From Sphingobacterium sp. lm-10 (lineage in GTDB: Bacteria; Bacteroidota; Bacteroidia; Sphingobacteriales; Sphingobacteriaceae): a DNA stretch of 64,000 nt. The DNA is taken from the NCBI RefSeq assembly GCF_023554555.1, contig NZ_JAMJWC010000002.1, positions 124,001 through 188,000 on the forward strand. Reading direction: 5' to 3'. This document shows, piece by piece, positions 1-9,224 of this stretch; position 1 is the stretch's first letter, and every line of letters starts with the position of its first letter. Position numbers and translations under genes: made by a program. The notes below the pieces were generated by a model. That model saw only the letters and a program-made list of their open reading frames with translations, ran no database searches and was not told the origin of the DNA.

Positions 1-1175
1 AAATCTGAGATCAGCGGGAGGTTCTTTCCAAAGGCTAAAAATAGGGTTAATCCTGTGGCAGATACCAGCCACCATTTATACCTATTTTTAACGATAACGA
101 TACCTAAGATAAAAAGGAACATCACACCAGCACCAAAGTACCAAGGCCCTGAAGTAAACATCTTTTCTCCCCAATAGGTTGGCATAGATTGTGCAAATTG
201 CTCTGCCTGCGCTTCGGTTGCATTGAGGTTCTTCACAAATTTGGCGACATGAGAGTTTTTATCCAAAACACCACCCGACCTACCACCATACGCATTGGGG
301 ATCAAGAAGGTAATATTCTCTCCAACGCCTTGCGACCAGCCATACGCATATTCTTTACTCAAACCAGAGCCAGAGCTCCCGCCCTGTTCTGTACTGCTGA
401 TATTGGCTTTACCTCGAGTGGTTAGCTGGCTATATTCGTATGTAGGAAATAATACGGTAGCATTTACCATCACGGCGATGATGACCGCGCCCAGTTGCAC
501 CGCAGTAGATTGTCCAAAGTGTTTTAATCGTTTATCGCGTATCGCATAATACACCTCAAAACCTACCAAAATCAACAAAGTGATGAAAAGATAATAGGTA
601 ACCTGAATGTGATTGGTCCGGATTTCTAATGCCATAAAGAGCGCCAGCAATGACCCACCCCAAAGCCAAGAGCCTCTATAACATAAGATAATGGACGCTA
701 TAATCGGAGCGATGTAAGCGATCGCATAAGTTTTGTTCATGTGCCCTGCCTCAATATAGATCATATTGTAGGACGAAAAGGCCAATGCAATAGCACCAAT
801 GGCCGCCAACCAGGGTTTGATACGGAGCACACTGAATAGAAAATATCCCCCTAAAAGATAAAGCAGCAGAATATCTGCCGGCGGAGGAAATACAGCACGA
901 AGCGCCTTCGAAATATAGGTCGTTACGTTGGCTTCGTGTCCTAACCAGATTTGATACACCGGCATACCACCAAACATAGAATTGGTCCACAATGGCGCTT
1001 TCCCATCCTTCGCTTTGTAATCAAACATTTCCTTTTGACCACCAGCGGCTTGTACCACATCCGATTGAGCCAATGTCTTGCCCTGCCAGACTGGCGTGAA
1101 GTAAAAAAAGACGAGTAAGACGAGTATCGCTATAATTGTGAGGTGGGAGGCATTCTCCTTAAACCAATTTTTCAT
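1..1175 (-). CDS. YfhO-like polytopic membrane protein, 3' end cut by window edge
   Basis: The reading frame opens at ATG 1175 on the minus strand (MKNWFKENASHLTI...) and stays open for 391 codons to the window edge, so the C-terminus is missing. The protein begins with a charged stretch and one hydrophobic segment (residues about 11-27), a soluble loop containing SDVVQAAGGQKEMFDY and WTNSMFGGMPVYQI, then repeated hydrophobic segments. The loop followed by many membrane spans matches the YfhO family, large membrane proteins with a GT-C glycosyltransferase-like layout that are very common in Bacteroidota (full length usually about 800 residues). Function in this phylum is unproven; in Firmicutes YfhO is tied to glycosylation of lipoteichoic acid. 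Family assignment is from recognised sequence style, not a search. Confidence 0.75.
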   Translation of the reverse strand, partial: MKNWFKENASHLTIIAILVLLVFFYFTPVWQGKTLAQSDVVQAAGGQKEMFDYKAKDGKAPLWTNSMFGGMPVYQIWLGHEANVTTYISKALRAVFPPPADILLLYLLGGYFLFSVLRIKPWLAAIGAIALAFSSYNMIYIEAGHMNKTYAIAYIAPIIASIILCYRGSWLWGGSLLALFMALEIRTNHIQVTYYLFITLLILVGFEVYYAIRDKRLKHFGQSTAVQLGAVIIAVMVNATVLFPTYEYSQLTTRGKANISSTEQGGSSGSGLSKEYAYGWSQGVGENITFLIPNAYGGRSGGVLDKNSHVAKFVKNLNATEAQAEQFAQSMPTYWGEKMFTSGPWYFGAGVMFLFILGIVIVKNRYKWWLVSATGLTLFLAFGKNLPLISD

Positions 1176-1207
1176 GCGCGCTTTTGGATTAATTATCGAT
1201 TAAGGGT

Positions 1208-1215
1208 CAAAAATA
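1208..1215 (-). promoter_or_regulatory. Bacteroidota -7 box for the YfhO-like gene
   Basis: The minus strand reads TATTTTTG here, a match to TAnnTTTG. It lies 32 nt upstream of ATG 1175, in a run of A/T. No clear -33 TTG was checked off. Confidence 0.45.
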
Positions 1216-1330
1216 TATAAATATTTTAAAATACAAGGAAGTATTTCCCGCTATTCCCCTTTACCAATCGAACACAAAATATCCGAGATTTCTCTAAATT
1301 AAGACTAACGCGCTTACAGCCCTCCCCGTG

Positions 1331-2089
1331 TTACACCCCGTTACTCGAAGTAAGTATCAATGGCTTGCCGCCAGTAACCAATATCGTATGTTCATGTTGT
1401 GCCATATAACCGCCTTTATTGCCAACCATGGTCCAGCCATCTTTCAAAGTAACTGCTTCTGAGGAATCGGTAGAGATAAATGTCTCAATAGCTACGGTCG
1501 TATTTTTCTTAAACCGTTCGCGGTTAAAACGATCGCGAAAGTTCGCAATTTCGTGCGGGGCTTCATGTAAGCTTCTACCTACACCATGTCCGGTCAGGTT
1601 CTTAATAACACGGTATCCTCGCTGTTTTGCAGATTTTTCCATTAACTCTCCCACATCGGAGATGCGAACGCCACCACTGATCTTTGCAATAGCCTCGTGC
1701 AAGATTTCACGCGATGCTTTTAATAAATTATCGTGTTCGGATGGGGTATTACCCACGACGAACGAACTACCGTTATCAGACCAAAACCCATTCAATTCTG
1801 CCGAAACATCAATATTGATCAACTGGCCTTCTTCCAAAATACGCGTATCGGATGGGATACCATGGCAAAATTCTTTGTCTACACTGATGCAGGTCCAGCC
1901 CGGGAAGCCATAGGTTTTGAAAGGTGCAGATGATGCCCCATAGGATTCTAGAATATCTTTTCCATAATTATCCAATGTTTTGGTAGACATTCCTGGCGCC
2001 GCAAAAGCGATCATTTCCTTCAATGTATAAGCGACCACTTCGCTAATCTTCTTCATGCCAATCAGCTCCTGCTCATTCGTTATAGACAT
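1331..2089 (-). CDS. map: Type I methionine aminopeptidase
   Basis: 252 residues, the usual size of a type I enzyme, which removes the initiator methionine from nascent proteins. All metal ligands are visible: D94, D105, H168, E202 and E233, with the substrate-binding H76 in CHGIPSD. The active-site neighbourhood is of the variant kind: WSDNGSSFVVG around the second aspartate and ETF where the classical enzymes have EPM. It resembles the second MAP of some Firmicutes more than the enzyme usually found in ribosomal-protein operons, so it may be an additional paralogue. It starts 8 nt after the stop of the AsmA-like gene and is probably cotranscribed with it. Confidence 0.92.
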   Translation of the reverse strand: MSITNEQELIGMKKISEVVAYTLKEMIAFAAPGMSTKTLDNYGKDILESYGASSAPFKTYGFPGWTCISVDKEFCHGIPSDTRILEEGQLINIDVSAELNGFWSDNGSSFVVGNTPSEHDNLLKASREILHEAIAKISGGVRISDVGELMEKSAKQRGYRVIKNLTGHGVGRSLHEAPHEIANFRDRFNRERFKKNTTVAIETFISTDSSEAVTLKDGWTMVGNKGGYMAQHEHTILVTGGKPLILTSSNGV

Positions 2090-2097
2090 ATCCTCTT

Positions 2098-3918
2098 TTA
2101 TTTTTTATCTTTCTTTTCTTTTTTGTCCTGTTCGTCTTTATCTTTTTTACTGAATAAGCCTTTGATAAATCCACCGGTCTTTTGCGCTGCTTCTTTTGCC
2201 TTCGAAGCAGCACGTTGGGTTCTACTACCTGCATCCGTTAGCTTGGCTTCTCGCTCGGCGGTGATACCGGCTGTTTGCTTGATACCGTCCAACATACTTT
2301 GCCACAATGTTTTCCAGAAAGAATGGCTAGGATCTCGGGTGTACTTCACGTAGCCTTTGTGGTACACTTCATTCGCATCCGGATTACTATCATTGATAAT
2401 CAGCTGATTGACAAGAAAGGAGAGAATTCCCTTTCCTGATCGCTTGCCTTCTTCATCTTTGCTACCCAAGATCTTGATTTTAAGATCATCGTAGTCGAAG
2501 CGAAAATCACCCCAATTGCGGTAGTCTGTACCAGCCATATCAAAACTCACTTTTCGAATGTTTCCAGAACTGATTTCTACATTTACCAAAGGTTTTATGA
2601 TGCGGTTGAATGCTGTAGCCTTCATAGCGCCTAAGCTACCTTTATAGGTATGCGCACCATTTTTACTCAGCATATCGAATCCAAATATAGCATGTAAATT
2701 TCCTGAATTCATAATGCGCGCCCGAAGATCTGCACGCATAAACTTATCTTTTTGTAAGGATAGAGTGTCGTTAGTTACGTTGGTGATTACTCCGCGAGCT
2801 CCATCGAAGGTGATAATTCCTTCCTGACTATATTTCTTGCTAAATTCTCCGTACAAGATATTCAGATTGTCGATATGCACCGTATCTACTTTTATAGATT
2901 GCTTTAGCTTCATAATTTGTTGATGAGGCGCTTTCCCAATCTTTGAGCCTGCTACCGACGGGTAACGCATGTCCATAAAGAGCGATACGGAACCATTCTT
3001 AAGTGTGGCATCTTTTGCATAGATTTTGTTCTGGTCGATGAGACGAGCAATATCCAGACCTTCTATTTTCAAGGTATCTAGCTTCATGATCGCCATCGTA
3101 GTTTTCTTCCCTTGCTTCTTGAAAAACTCTGCCTTGCTCATTCGCGGAGAAAATGATAACTTGCTGATAATCAGATCTCTTTGTTGAGTATTGAGCTTAA
3201 GGTGATCAAATTTAGCACGATAAAACCCATCTGGAAGATCGTACTCAAAACCGGGTAAAGATAGATCCACCATTTTCGTATAAAACAGTCTGGTTGAATC
3301 TTGCTCAGAAGTTTCATCGATCAATACATCTGTAATATGGAGCTGAACACTATCTAGTGCCATCTTAGATTTCTTGCCGTCCACTATTTGTGTGTGGGTG
3401 AGCTTCATATTCGTAAAATCTATTTTCTTTACTGCAATAGAAGATAGGTCGTCTTTGATCTGTTCATATAAAGATTTTGGGGGATCGTTACTAACTGTAT
3501 CGTTAAAGGCATGTGGTTCATTAATCATATGGACCTTTGGCCTAGCCAAATTGATGGAATTAACCTTTAAACCTTTTCCTAGTAAGAGATCCATCACGCT
3601 AAAGCGGCGCACCTTCAATTCATCTAATGCGATATGAAAACGGTTGTCTGGCGCCTTTTCTTCTGCGACCAGCTTTTCGTATACCGCACTATCTGGCACA
3701 AGTACCGCGTTCTTCAACGTTACGTTGCCGAGCAGTAGGTTGAGATCCAACGCATCATACTCTAGCGTATATAGACCGTCCGAAGATTCGGCAATAATCT
3801 CCTTTAGTTTGGTCTCCAATATAGGCTTGTAATTGTTACTGAGGTACCAAGCGGCGGCCAATAATAGCACTATTATCGCTCCAACTATACCAATGATCCA
3901 TTTCCAAATAGGTTTCAT
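2098..3918 (-). CDS. AsmA-like membrane-anchored protein
   Basis: 606 residues. A single N-terminal transmembrane segment (about residues 7-27, IIGIVGAIIVLLLAAAWYL) is followed by a long periplasmic part rich in beta-type alternation, with phrases such as LDLNLLLGNVTLKNAVLVPD and KKIDFTNMKLTHTQ that are typical of AsmA/DUF748-like proteins involved in outer-membrane lipid homeostasis. The C-terminus (about the last 60 residues) is strongly Lys/Glu/Asp-rich and probably disordered or coiled. It is followed by map after 8 nt and preceded by rsgA on the same strand. No specific function can be read from the sequence; the AsmA link is by general architecture. Confidence 0.6.
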   Translation of the reverse strand: MKPIWKWIIGIVGAIIVLLLAAAWYLSNNYKPILETKLKEIIAESSDGLYTLEYDALDLNLLLGNVTLKNAVLVPDSAVYEKLVAEEKAPDNRFHIALDELKVRRFSVMDLLLGKGLKVNSINLARPKVHMINEPHAFNDTVSNDPPKSLYEQIKDDLSSIAVKKIDFTNMKLTHTQIVDGKKSKMALDSVQLHITDVLIDETSEQDSTRLFYTKMVDLSLPGFEYDLPDGFYRAKFDHLKLNTQQRDLIISKLSFSPRMSKAEFFKKQGKKTTMAIMKLDTLKIEGLDIARLIDQNKIYAKDATLKNGSVSLFMDMRYPSVAGSKIGKAPHQQIMKLKQSIKVDTVHIDNLNILYGEFSKKYSQEGIITFDGARGVITNVTNDTLSLQKDKFMRADLRARIMNSGNLHAIFGFDMLSKNGAHTYKGSLGAMKATAFNRIIKPLVNVEISSGNIRKVSFDMAGTDYRNWGDFRFDYDDLKIKILGSKDEEGKRSGKGILSFLVNQLIINDSNPDANEVYHKGYVKYTRDPSHSFWKTLWQSMLDGIKQTAGITAEREAKLTDAGSRTQRAASKAKEAAQKTGGFIKGLFSKKDKDEQDKKEKKDKK

Positions 3919-4011
3919 AAATAGTATTTGATCAAGTTTACTAACTAAGTCCTCTGCTAAACAAAGGAAATGAACCTATGTTTTTGCCGTAGAAATTTAT
4001 TATACAGGATT

Positions 4012-4950
4012 TTAATGCCGAGAATCTTCATTATGATAGATACTAAGATAGCTTTCGTAGCGGGAGAGGTCGATATCTTGCTCTTCAACAGCTGCAATAA
4101 CAGCACAACCTGGCTCATTTACATGGCGGCAGTTGTTAAATCGGCACTGATTCATAAGCGCTCTCATTTCCGGAAAAAAGTGAGAAAGTTCCTGTGGTTC
4201 AATGTCTACTACTCCTAATTCCCGAATTCCTGGCGTATCAATCAAGCTTCCACCAAAAGGAAGGGTTAACATTTCCGCAAATGTAGTGGTGTGCTTCCCC
4301 TTGTCGGACCACGCAGAGATCTGCCCCGTCTTTAGACTGATGTCAGGAATCAATGCGTTGATCAAGGTAGATTTACCAACGCCCGAATGGCCTGATACCA
4401 GGGTAATCTTATCTTGCAGCAAGTTGTGCAATGTTGTTAGATTGGTGCCTTCCAAAGCGGAAACTTCCAGACAGGTATAACCAATATTCGTATAAATGGA
4501 TTTATAGTCTCGTAAGATCTCTAATCCTTCATCGCTAAAAAGATCTAGTTTGTTGAAAACTAATACTGCGGGAATGCTATAAGCTTCCGCAGTAACCAGA
4601 AAACGGTCGATAAAACCCATGGAAGTAGGGGGGGAAGCCAAAGTGACCACTAGCAGTGCCTGATCTAAGTTGGCTCCTATAATTTGTGTTTGCTTGGATA
4701 GGTTGATGGAGCGACGAATAATATAGTTTTTTCGCGGTTCTAATGTATTGATCACTGCAAAACCTTCCTCCTGTTCCGGTTCAATCATCACCCGATCTCC
4801 TACCGCAATAGGATTGGTGGTTTTAATTCCCTTAATTCGAAACTTTCCCTTAATCCGGCATTCGTAGCGCTGGTTGTCTTCAGCAAGTACTTGATACCAA
4901 CTTCCTGTAGATTTCGTCACCAGACCTCTTAACATGCTCCGATCTATCAT
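4012..4950 (-). CDS. rsgA: Ribosome small-subunit-dependent GTPase RsgA
   Basis: 312 residues. It shows the circularly permuted GTPase order that defines this family: an N-terminal OB-fold (about 1-75), the G4 motif NKLD (about 135) before the P-loop GHSGVGKST (about 187-195), then DTPGIREL, and a C-terminal zinc knuckle with the C-x5/6-C-x-H-x5-C pattern in CRFNNCRHVNEPGC (about 270-285). RsgA checks and releases maturation factors from the 30S subunit late in assembly. The start at 4950 gives MIDRSMLRGL; an internal ATG at 4935 (MLRGLVTK) is also plausible. The upstream region to polA is 269 bp. Confidence 0.96.
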   Translation of the reverse strand: MIDRSMLRGLVTKSTGSWYQVLAEDNQRYECRIKGKFRIKGIKTTNPIAVGDRVMIEPEQEEGFAVINTLEPRKNYIIRRSINLSKQTQIIGANLDQALLVVTLASPPTSMGFIDRFLVTAEAYSIPAVLVFNKLDLFSDEGLEILRDYKSIYTNIGYTCLEVSALEGTNLTTLHNLLQDKITLVSGHSGVGKSTLINALIPDISLKTGQISAWSDKGKHTTTFAEMLTLPFGGSLIDTPGIRELGVVDIEPQELSHFFPEMRALMNQCRFNNCRHVNEPGCAVIAAVEEQDIDLSRYESYLSIYHNEDSRH

Positions 4951-5055
4951 TTCGTTTTATACTTCATTGTTCTCCATCATGCCTTTTATATACTGGCTGC
5001 CGCTGATCATTCAGGCAATAATGCCATGCTTTGCTGCTATAATAAGCTGCTTATA

Positions 5056-5063
5056 CAAAGCTA
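5056..5063 (-). promoter_or_regulatory. Candidate -7 box for rsgA
   Basis: Minus strand TAGCTTTG matches TAnnTTTG. It is about 105 nt upstream of the rsgA start, so it would give a fairly long leader. Assignment rests on the motif only. Confidence 0.35.
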
Positions 5064-5183
5064 CGAAAAGCGATGAAAGAAAGATTGCCTTAGCTGTAAA
5101 TATACAATTATGTACCTAGTGCATGGGGTTACAGGAAGGTGCCATTTATCCTTTGCTAAAGGAGATTCTAATAAAATAAAAAG

Positions 5184-5191
5184 TATATTTG
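5184..5191 (+). promoter_or_regulatory. -7 box for polA
   Basis: TATATTTG, a full match to TAnnTTTG, ends 28 nt before the polA ATG in an AT-rich stretch. Confidence 0.55.
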
Positions 5192-5219
5192 CTACGCTTC
5201 GAATCTTTAAAAATCTGGT

Positions 5220-8039
5220 ATGAGCACCTCAAATAATAGCGATAAAAAACTTTTTCTTCTGGATGGCATGGCGTTAATCTACCGTGCCTACTTTGCCTTG
5301 AATAAAGTGCCGCGTCTTACCTCCTATGGTTTGAACACGGGTGCAATCATGGGTTTTACAAATACCTTGCTGGAGGTATTAAAGAATCAACAACCTTCCC
5401 ATATTGCGGTGGTATTTGATACCGATGCTCCAACGCAACGCCATATCGATTTTGAGGCATACAAAGCACATCGAGAGAAGATGCCAGAAGATCTGGCGGC
5501 CTCCATTCCTTATATTTTTCGGTTGATAGAAGGATTTGATATCCCCATCATTACCAAAGACGGATATGAAGCAGATGATATTATTGGTACACTCGCCAAG
5601 CGTGCGGAGCAAGCCGGATTTACGGTATACTGCATGACGCCAGATAAGGATTTCGGTCAGCTCGTATCCGAGAACATATACATCTACAAACCAGCCCGAA
5701 TGGGCAATGGTGCTGAAGTGCTCGGTGTAGAGGAGATTTTGACAAAGTGGGAGATCAAAGATCCGTTGCAAGTGATCGATATTCTTGGCCTTTGGGGCGA
5801 TGCCGTAGATAACATTCCGGGGATTCCGGGGATCGGAGAAAAAACGGCAAAGAAATTAATTCAGGAATACGGCAGTATCGAAGGATTAATTGCTAATACC
5901 GACAAACTGAAAGGTAAGCAGAAAGAAAATGTCGAGAATTTTGCGGAGCAAGGGTTGATTTCTAAAAAATTGGCCACGATCTTATTGGACGTGCCGACGG
6001 AGTTGGATGAGGCTGCCCTGTTGTATAATGCGCCAAATAAAGAGCTGTTGGAGCCATTGTTTGCAGAGCTCGAGTTTAGAACATTGGGGAAGAGAGTATT
6101 TGGAGAAGGTTTTTCGATCACAGACAGCGACGTCAAGAACACCAGTGCACAGATGGATCTGTTTCAGACAGATAAATCTGGTTTTCCGGATAAGCCAACA
6201 GCGGGAACGGAGCCTATCGCTGCGGAGCACAGCATTCATACCATCGCGCACACCTATCATCTGGCTGATACCTCTGAAAAACAGGAAGACCTCATAAAGT
6301 TGCTTGCCAAAAGCAAGGAATTTGCTTTTGATACAGAAACTACTGGCTTAGATGCGTTATCGGCAGAGGTAGTCGGGATGTCTTTCGCCATCGAAAAAGG
6401 AGTCGCCTATTATGTCCCTACACCAGCAGATCGCGATGAAGCTCTTTCGGTAATCGGCCGGTTCAAAGCAGTACTCGAAGATTCATCTATTGGCAAAGTA
6501 GGCCAAAACATTAAGTATGATATATTGCTATTGTCGAGATACGGTGTACAGCTTCGTGGAGAATTATTTGACACCATGTTGGCACATTACCTGATAGACC
6601 CCGATACGCGTCATGGCATGGATGTGCTTGCCGAAACTTATTTAAGCTACACACCTGTATCCATTACGGAGCTAATCGGTGCAAAAGGCAAAAAACAAGG
6701 ATCTATGCGCAATGTAGATCTCGAGAAGATAAAAGAGTACGCCAGTGAGGATGCAGATATTACGCTGCAACTGAAGGAGATTTTTCAACCGCTACTACAA
6801 GATAGTGCGACAGAGAAATTGGCCAAAGAAGTGGAATTCCCTTTAGTATATGTGTTATCTTCGATCGAGCAGAATGGTGTAAAGATTGACGTAGATACCC
6901 TGAAGACTATTTCAATAGGTTTGGAGAAAGATGTTGCCAAGCTGGAAGCGGCTATCTACGAAAAGGCTGGAGTTACTTTCAACATTGCTTCGCCAAAGCA
7001 ATTGGGAGAAGTCTTGTTCGACAAGCTGCAACTGGATCCGAAAGCTAAAAAAACAAAGACCGGCCAATATAAGACCGGAGAGGATGTACTGCTGGCACTG
7101 GCACATAAATCCGATATCGTACAAGATATTCTGGATTTTCGGCAAATGCAAAAGCTAAAATCCACGTATGTAGATGCGTTACCAACGCTTATCCATGCAG
7201 ACACCGGATTGATCCACACGTCGTACAATCAGGCCGTGGCAGCTACTGGACGATTGAGCTCAACCAATCCAAATTTGCAAAATATACCAATCCGTACCGA
7301 ACGTGGTCGTGAAGTCCGCAAGGCCTTTATTCCGCGCGACACGAATCATGTCTTACTTTCTGCCGATTATTCGCAGATTGAACTGCGCCTGATGGCTGAG
7401 CTGAGTAAGGATAAAAACATGATGGAAGCATTCCAAAAGAATCAGGATATCCATCGTGCCACAGCAGCGCGCGTATATGGAGTACCGCTAGAGGAGGTAA
7501 CTTCTGATCAACGCCGTAATGCAAAAGCGGTCAATTTTGGTATCATATATGGCCAGTCTGCCTTTGGTCTCTCTCAAAATCTTAATATTTCTAGAAAAGA
7601 GGCAGCCGAAATCATCGATCAGTATTTTACGCAATACAGCGGCATTCGCGACTATATGTCTAAGACAATAGAAACGGCAAAGGAAAATGGTTACGTGGAA
7701 ACAATTCTTAAACGTAGACGTTATTTACGCGATATCAATTCCGCTAATATGACGGTACGCGGCTTTGCCGAAAGAAATGCAATCAATGCGCCTATTCAAG
7801 GTTCTGCAGCAGATATGATCAAGGTTGCCATGATTCATATCCATCAAGATATCCTGAAAAAAGGATTAGAAGGCAAAATGATCATGCAGGTACATGATGA
7901 GTTGGTTTTTGATGTACCAAAATCGGAAGTCGACACTTTTAAAGAGATTATTAGCCACCGTATGAAAACGGCTATCACGATGGAAGTCCCTTTGGAAGTA
8001 GAGATCGGCGAGGGAAGTAATTGGTTGGAGGCACATTAG
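5220..8039 (+). CDS. polA: DNA polymerase I
   Basis: 939 residues with all three domains in order. Residues about 1-310 are the 5'-3' flap nuclease (KKLFLLDGMALIYRAYFA; GYEADDIIGTLA; DNIPGIPGIGEKTA helix-hairpin-helix). Residues about 360-550 are the 3'-5' exonuclease, and its catalytic residues are present: DTETTG near 371, NIKYD, and Y-x3-D in YASEDAD, so proofreading should be active, unlike some bacterial Pol I. The polymerase domain carries motif A DYSQIELR (about 715), motif B KAVNFGIIYG (about 770) and motif C VHDELVF (about 890). It processes Okazaki fragments and fills repair gaps. A promoter-like TATATTTG precedes it. Confidence 0.98.
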   Translation: MSTSNNSDKKLFLLDGMALIYRAYFALNKVPRLTSYGLNTGAIMGFTNTLLEVLKNQQPSHIAVVFDTDAPTQRHIDFEAYKAHREKMPEDLAASIPYIFRLIEGFDIPIITKDGYEADDIIGTLAKRAEQAGFTVYCMTPDKDFGQLVSENIYIYKPARMGNGAEVLGVEEILTKWEIKDPLQVIDILGLWGDAVDNIPGIPGIGEKTAKKLIQEYGSIEGLIANTDKLKGKQKENVENFAEQGLISKKLATILLDVPTELDEAALLYNAPNKELLEPLFAELEFRTLGKRVFGEGFSITDSDVKNTSAQMDLFQTDKSGFPDKPTAGTEPIAAEHSIHTIAHTYHLADTSEKQEDLIKLLAKSKEFAFDTETTGLDALSAEVVGMSFAIEKGVAYYVPTPADRDEALSVIGRFKAVLEDSSIGKVGQNIKYDILLLSRYGVQLRGELFDTMLAHYLIDPDTRHGMDVLAETYLSYTPVSITELIGAKGKKQGSMRNVDLEKIKEYASEDADITLQLKEIFQPLLQDSATEKLAKEVEFPLVYVLSSIEQNGVKIDVDTLKTISIGLEKDVAKLEAAIYEKAGVTFNIASPKQLGEVLFDKLQLDPKAKKTKTGQYKTGEDVLLALAHKSDIVQDILDFRQMQKLKSTYVDALPTLIHADTGLIHTSYNQAVAATGRLSSTNPNLQNIPIRTERGREVRKAFIPRDTNHVLLSADYSQIELRLMAELSKDKNMMEAFQKNQDIHRATAARVYGVPLEEVTSDQRRNAKAVNFGIIYGQSAFGLSQNLNISRKEAAEIIDQYFTQYSGIRDYMSKTIETAKENGYVETILKRRRYLRDINSANMTVRGFAERNAINAPIQGSAADMIKVAMIHIHQDILKKGLEGKMIMQVHDELVFDVPKSEVDTFKEIISHRMKTAITMEVPLEVEIGEGSNWLEAH

Positions 8040-8046
8040 CATTTCA

Positions 8047-9180
8047 ATGATAAACATGAAAAATACGAGCACAGTTATTTTATTTATATCAAGCCTGTTA
8101 ATATCGTGGTACATCCCCACTGCATCGGCACAGGATTCTATCAATACTTTTTTCGAGCGCATTAACGAATCTGAAGTCCGCTTCTTTTATGACCAAAACT
8201 ATTTTCTAGTGGACAAGCACTGTGAGTTTAAATCCATTGAAAGACGTGCGGTCTTTGATCGCGCGACTAATAAATTCGATGGGTCGTTTACCGACATCGG
8301 TGCTGATGGATCGCTTATATTAACCGGCGTTTATAAACAAGGTGCAAAAAACGGCAATTTTGTGGCCTACCACCCTAATCAGCAAAAAAAATGGGAAGTA
8401 ACCTTCCGAGATAACAGACCAACCGGTTATTGGAATTATTTCTACCCGGACGGGAAACCTTATCTCAGTGTTTCTTTTACTGACTCCACTACGCGCATTG
8501 TATCTCAATGGGATCGCCGCGGAAGATTGAGTGTGAATCAGGGCAACGGAAAGTATGAATTCCGTAATCCGGTGGATGGCTTCTCAGAATACGGGTTTAG
8601 CTTTTATTCGATGAGCGGACGTATCAAAGACGGCCTGCCGAATGGAACGTGGAACGTATACTTTGAAAACCCGGAAGCCAAACAAAGTGAATTTGCTGCA
8701 GAAGAATTCTATCGCAATGGCGTCCTAGTGCGTGGTTATAACCTATTCGATGACGCAGAGTATAGTACACCAGTGCACGGAATCCTACCTTACGACAGTT
8801 TTTATCGCGCGGAGACACTGCTATTTAAACAATGTAATTACGATGATTTTTCGGGGTTCAGTGTATATATTGCGGAATATTTCCGTAACGCATTTCAACT
8901 GGTACAGGTAAATAATACAGTCAAAACAGATTTCGCTTTCGAAGTGCGTGTTCGTAAAGATGGATCTCCACGAGATAGTAAAATCATAAAATCATTACCC
9001 GATGAGATAAATGATAACTTCAAAAAGGTGATCGAATCGATTCCGTTTTATGTGCCATCCTTTAATGATGGAGAGTATATTGATGATACGATTACAGTGT
9101 ATGGTACAATGTCTTCAGACGCAGATGGAACGCTACAATTTCAGACGAATCGTATTGAAAGAAAATTGGAACACAAATAA
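8047..9180 (+). CDS. Secreted protein with MORN-like repeats and TonB-like C-terminal part
   Basis: 377 residues, 7 nt after polA. The N-terminus is a signal peptide (about 1-28, ending PTASAQDS). Residues about 80-150 contain consecutive G-x-W/Y-x-x-Y-x-x-G-type strands (GNFVAYHPNQQKKWEV, GYWNYFYPDGKPYL), the pattern of MORN/YwqK-like repeats found in many secreted Bacteroidota proteins. The last hundred residues (FEVRVRKDGSPRDSKIIKS...) resemble a TonB C-terminal-like fold. Function is unknown. A second ATG at 8056 (MKNTSTV) is an equally good start. Confidence 0.6.
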   Translation: MINMKNTSTVILFISSLLISWYIPTASAQDSINTFFERINESEVRFFYDQNYFLVDKHCEFKSIERRAVFDRATNKFDGSFTDIGADGSLILTGVYKQGAKNGNFVAYHPNQQKKWEVTFRDNRPTGYWNYFYPDGKPYLSVSFTDSTTRIVSQWDRRGRLSVNQGNGKYEFRNPVDGFSEYGFSFYSMSGRIKDGLPNGTWNVYFENPEAKQSEFAAEEFYRNGVLVRGYNLFDDAEYSTPVHGILPYDSFYRAETLLFKQCNYDDFSGFSVYIAEYFRNAFQLVQVNNTVKTDFAFEVRVRKDGSPRDSKIIKSLPDEINDNFKKVIESIPFYVPSFNDGEYIDDTITVYGTMSSDADGTLQFQTNRIERKLEHK

Positions 9181-9194
9181 TAAGACAAAAAGAT

Positions 9195-9202
9195 TACTTT
9201 TG
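9195..9202 (+). promoter_or_regulatory. -7 box for psd
   Basis: TACTTTTG (TAnnTTTG) ends 22 nt before ATG 9225, so psd appears to have its own promoter despite the short intergenic gap. Confidence 0.5.
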
Positions 9203-9224
9203 CGGGAATTAATCAGATATCAGC

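Noticed and set aside
1419..1913. 164-codon plus-strand reading frame
   Set aside because: It lies antisense within map, whose catalytic residues are complete; the frame has no recognisable family and is a shadow.
4934..5119. 61-codon hydrophobic frame between rsgA and polA
   Set aside because: Overlaps the rsgA start on the other strand, has no ribosome-binding site or promoter of its own and no recognisable pattern; the hydrophobicity follows from T-rich sequence.
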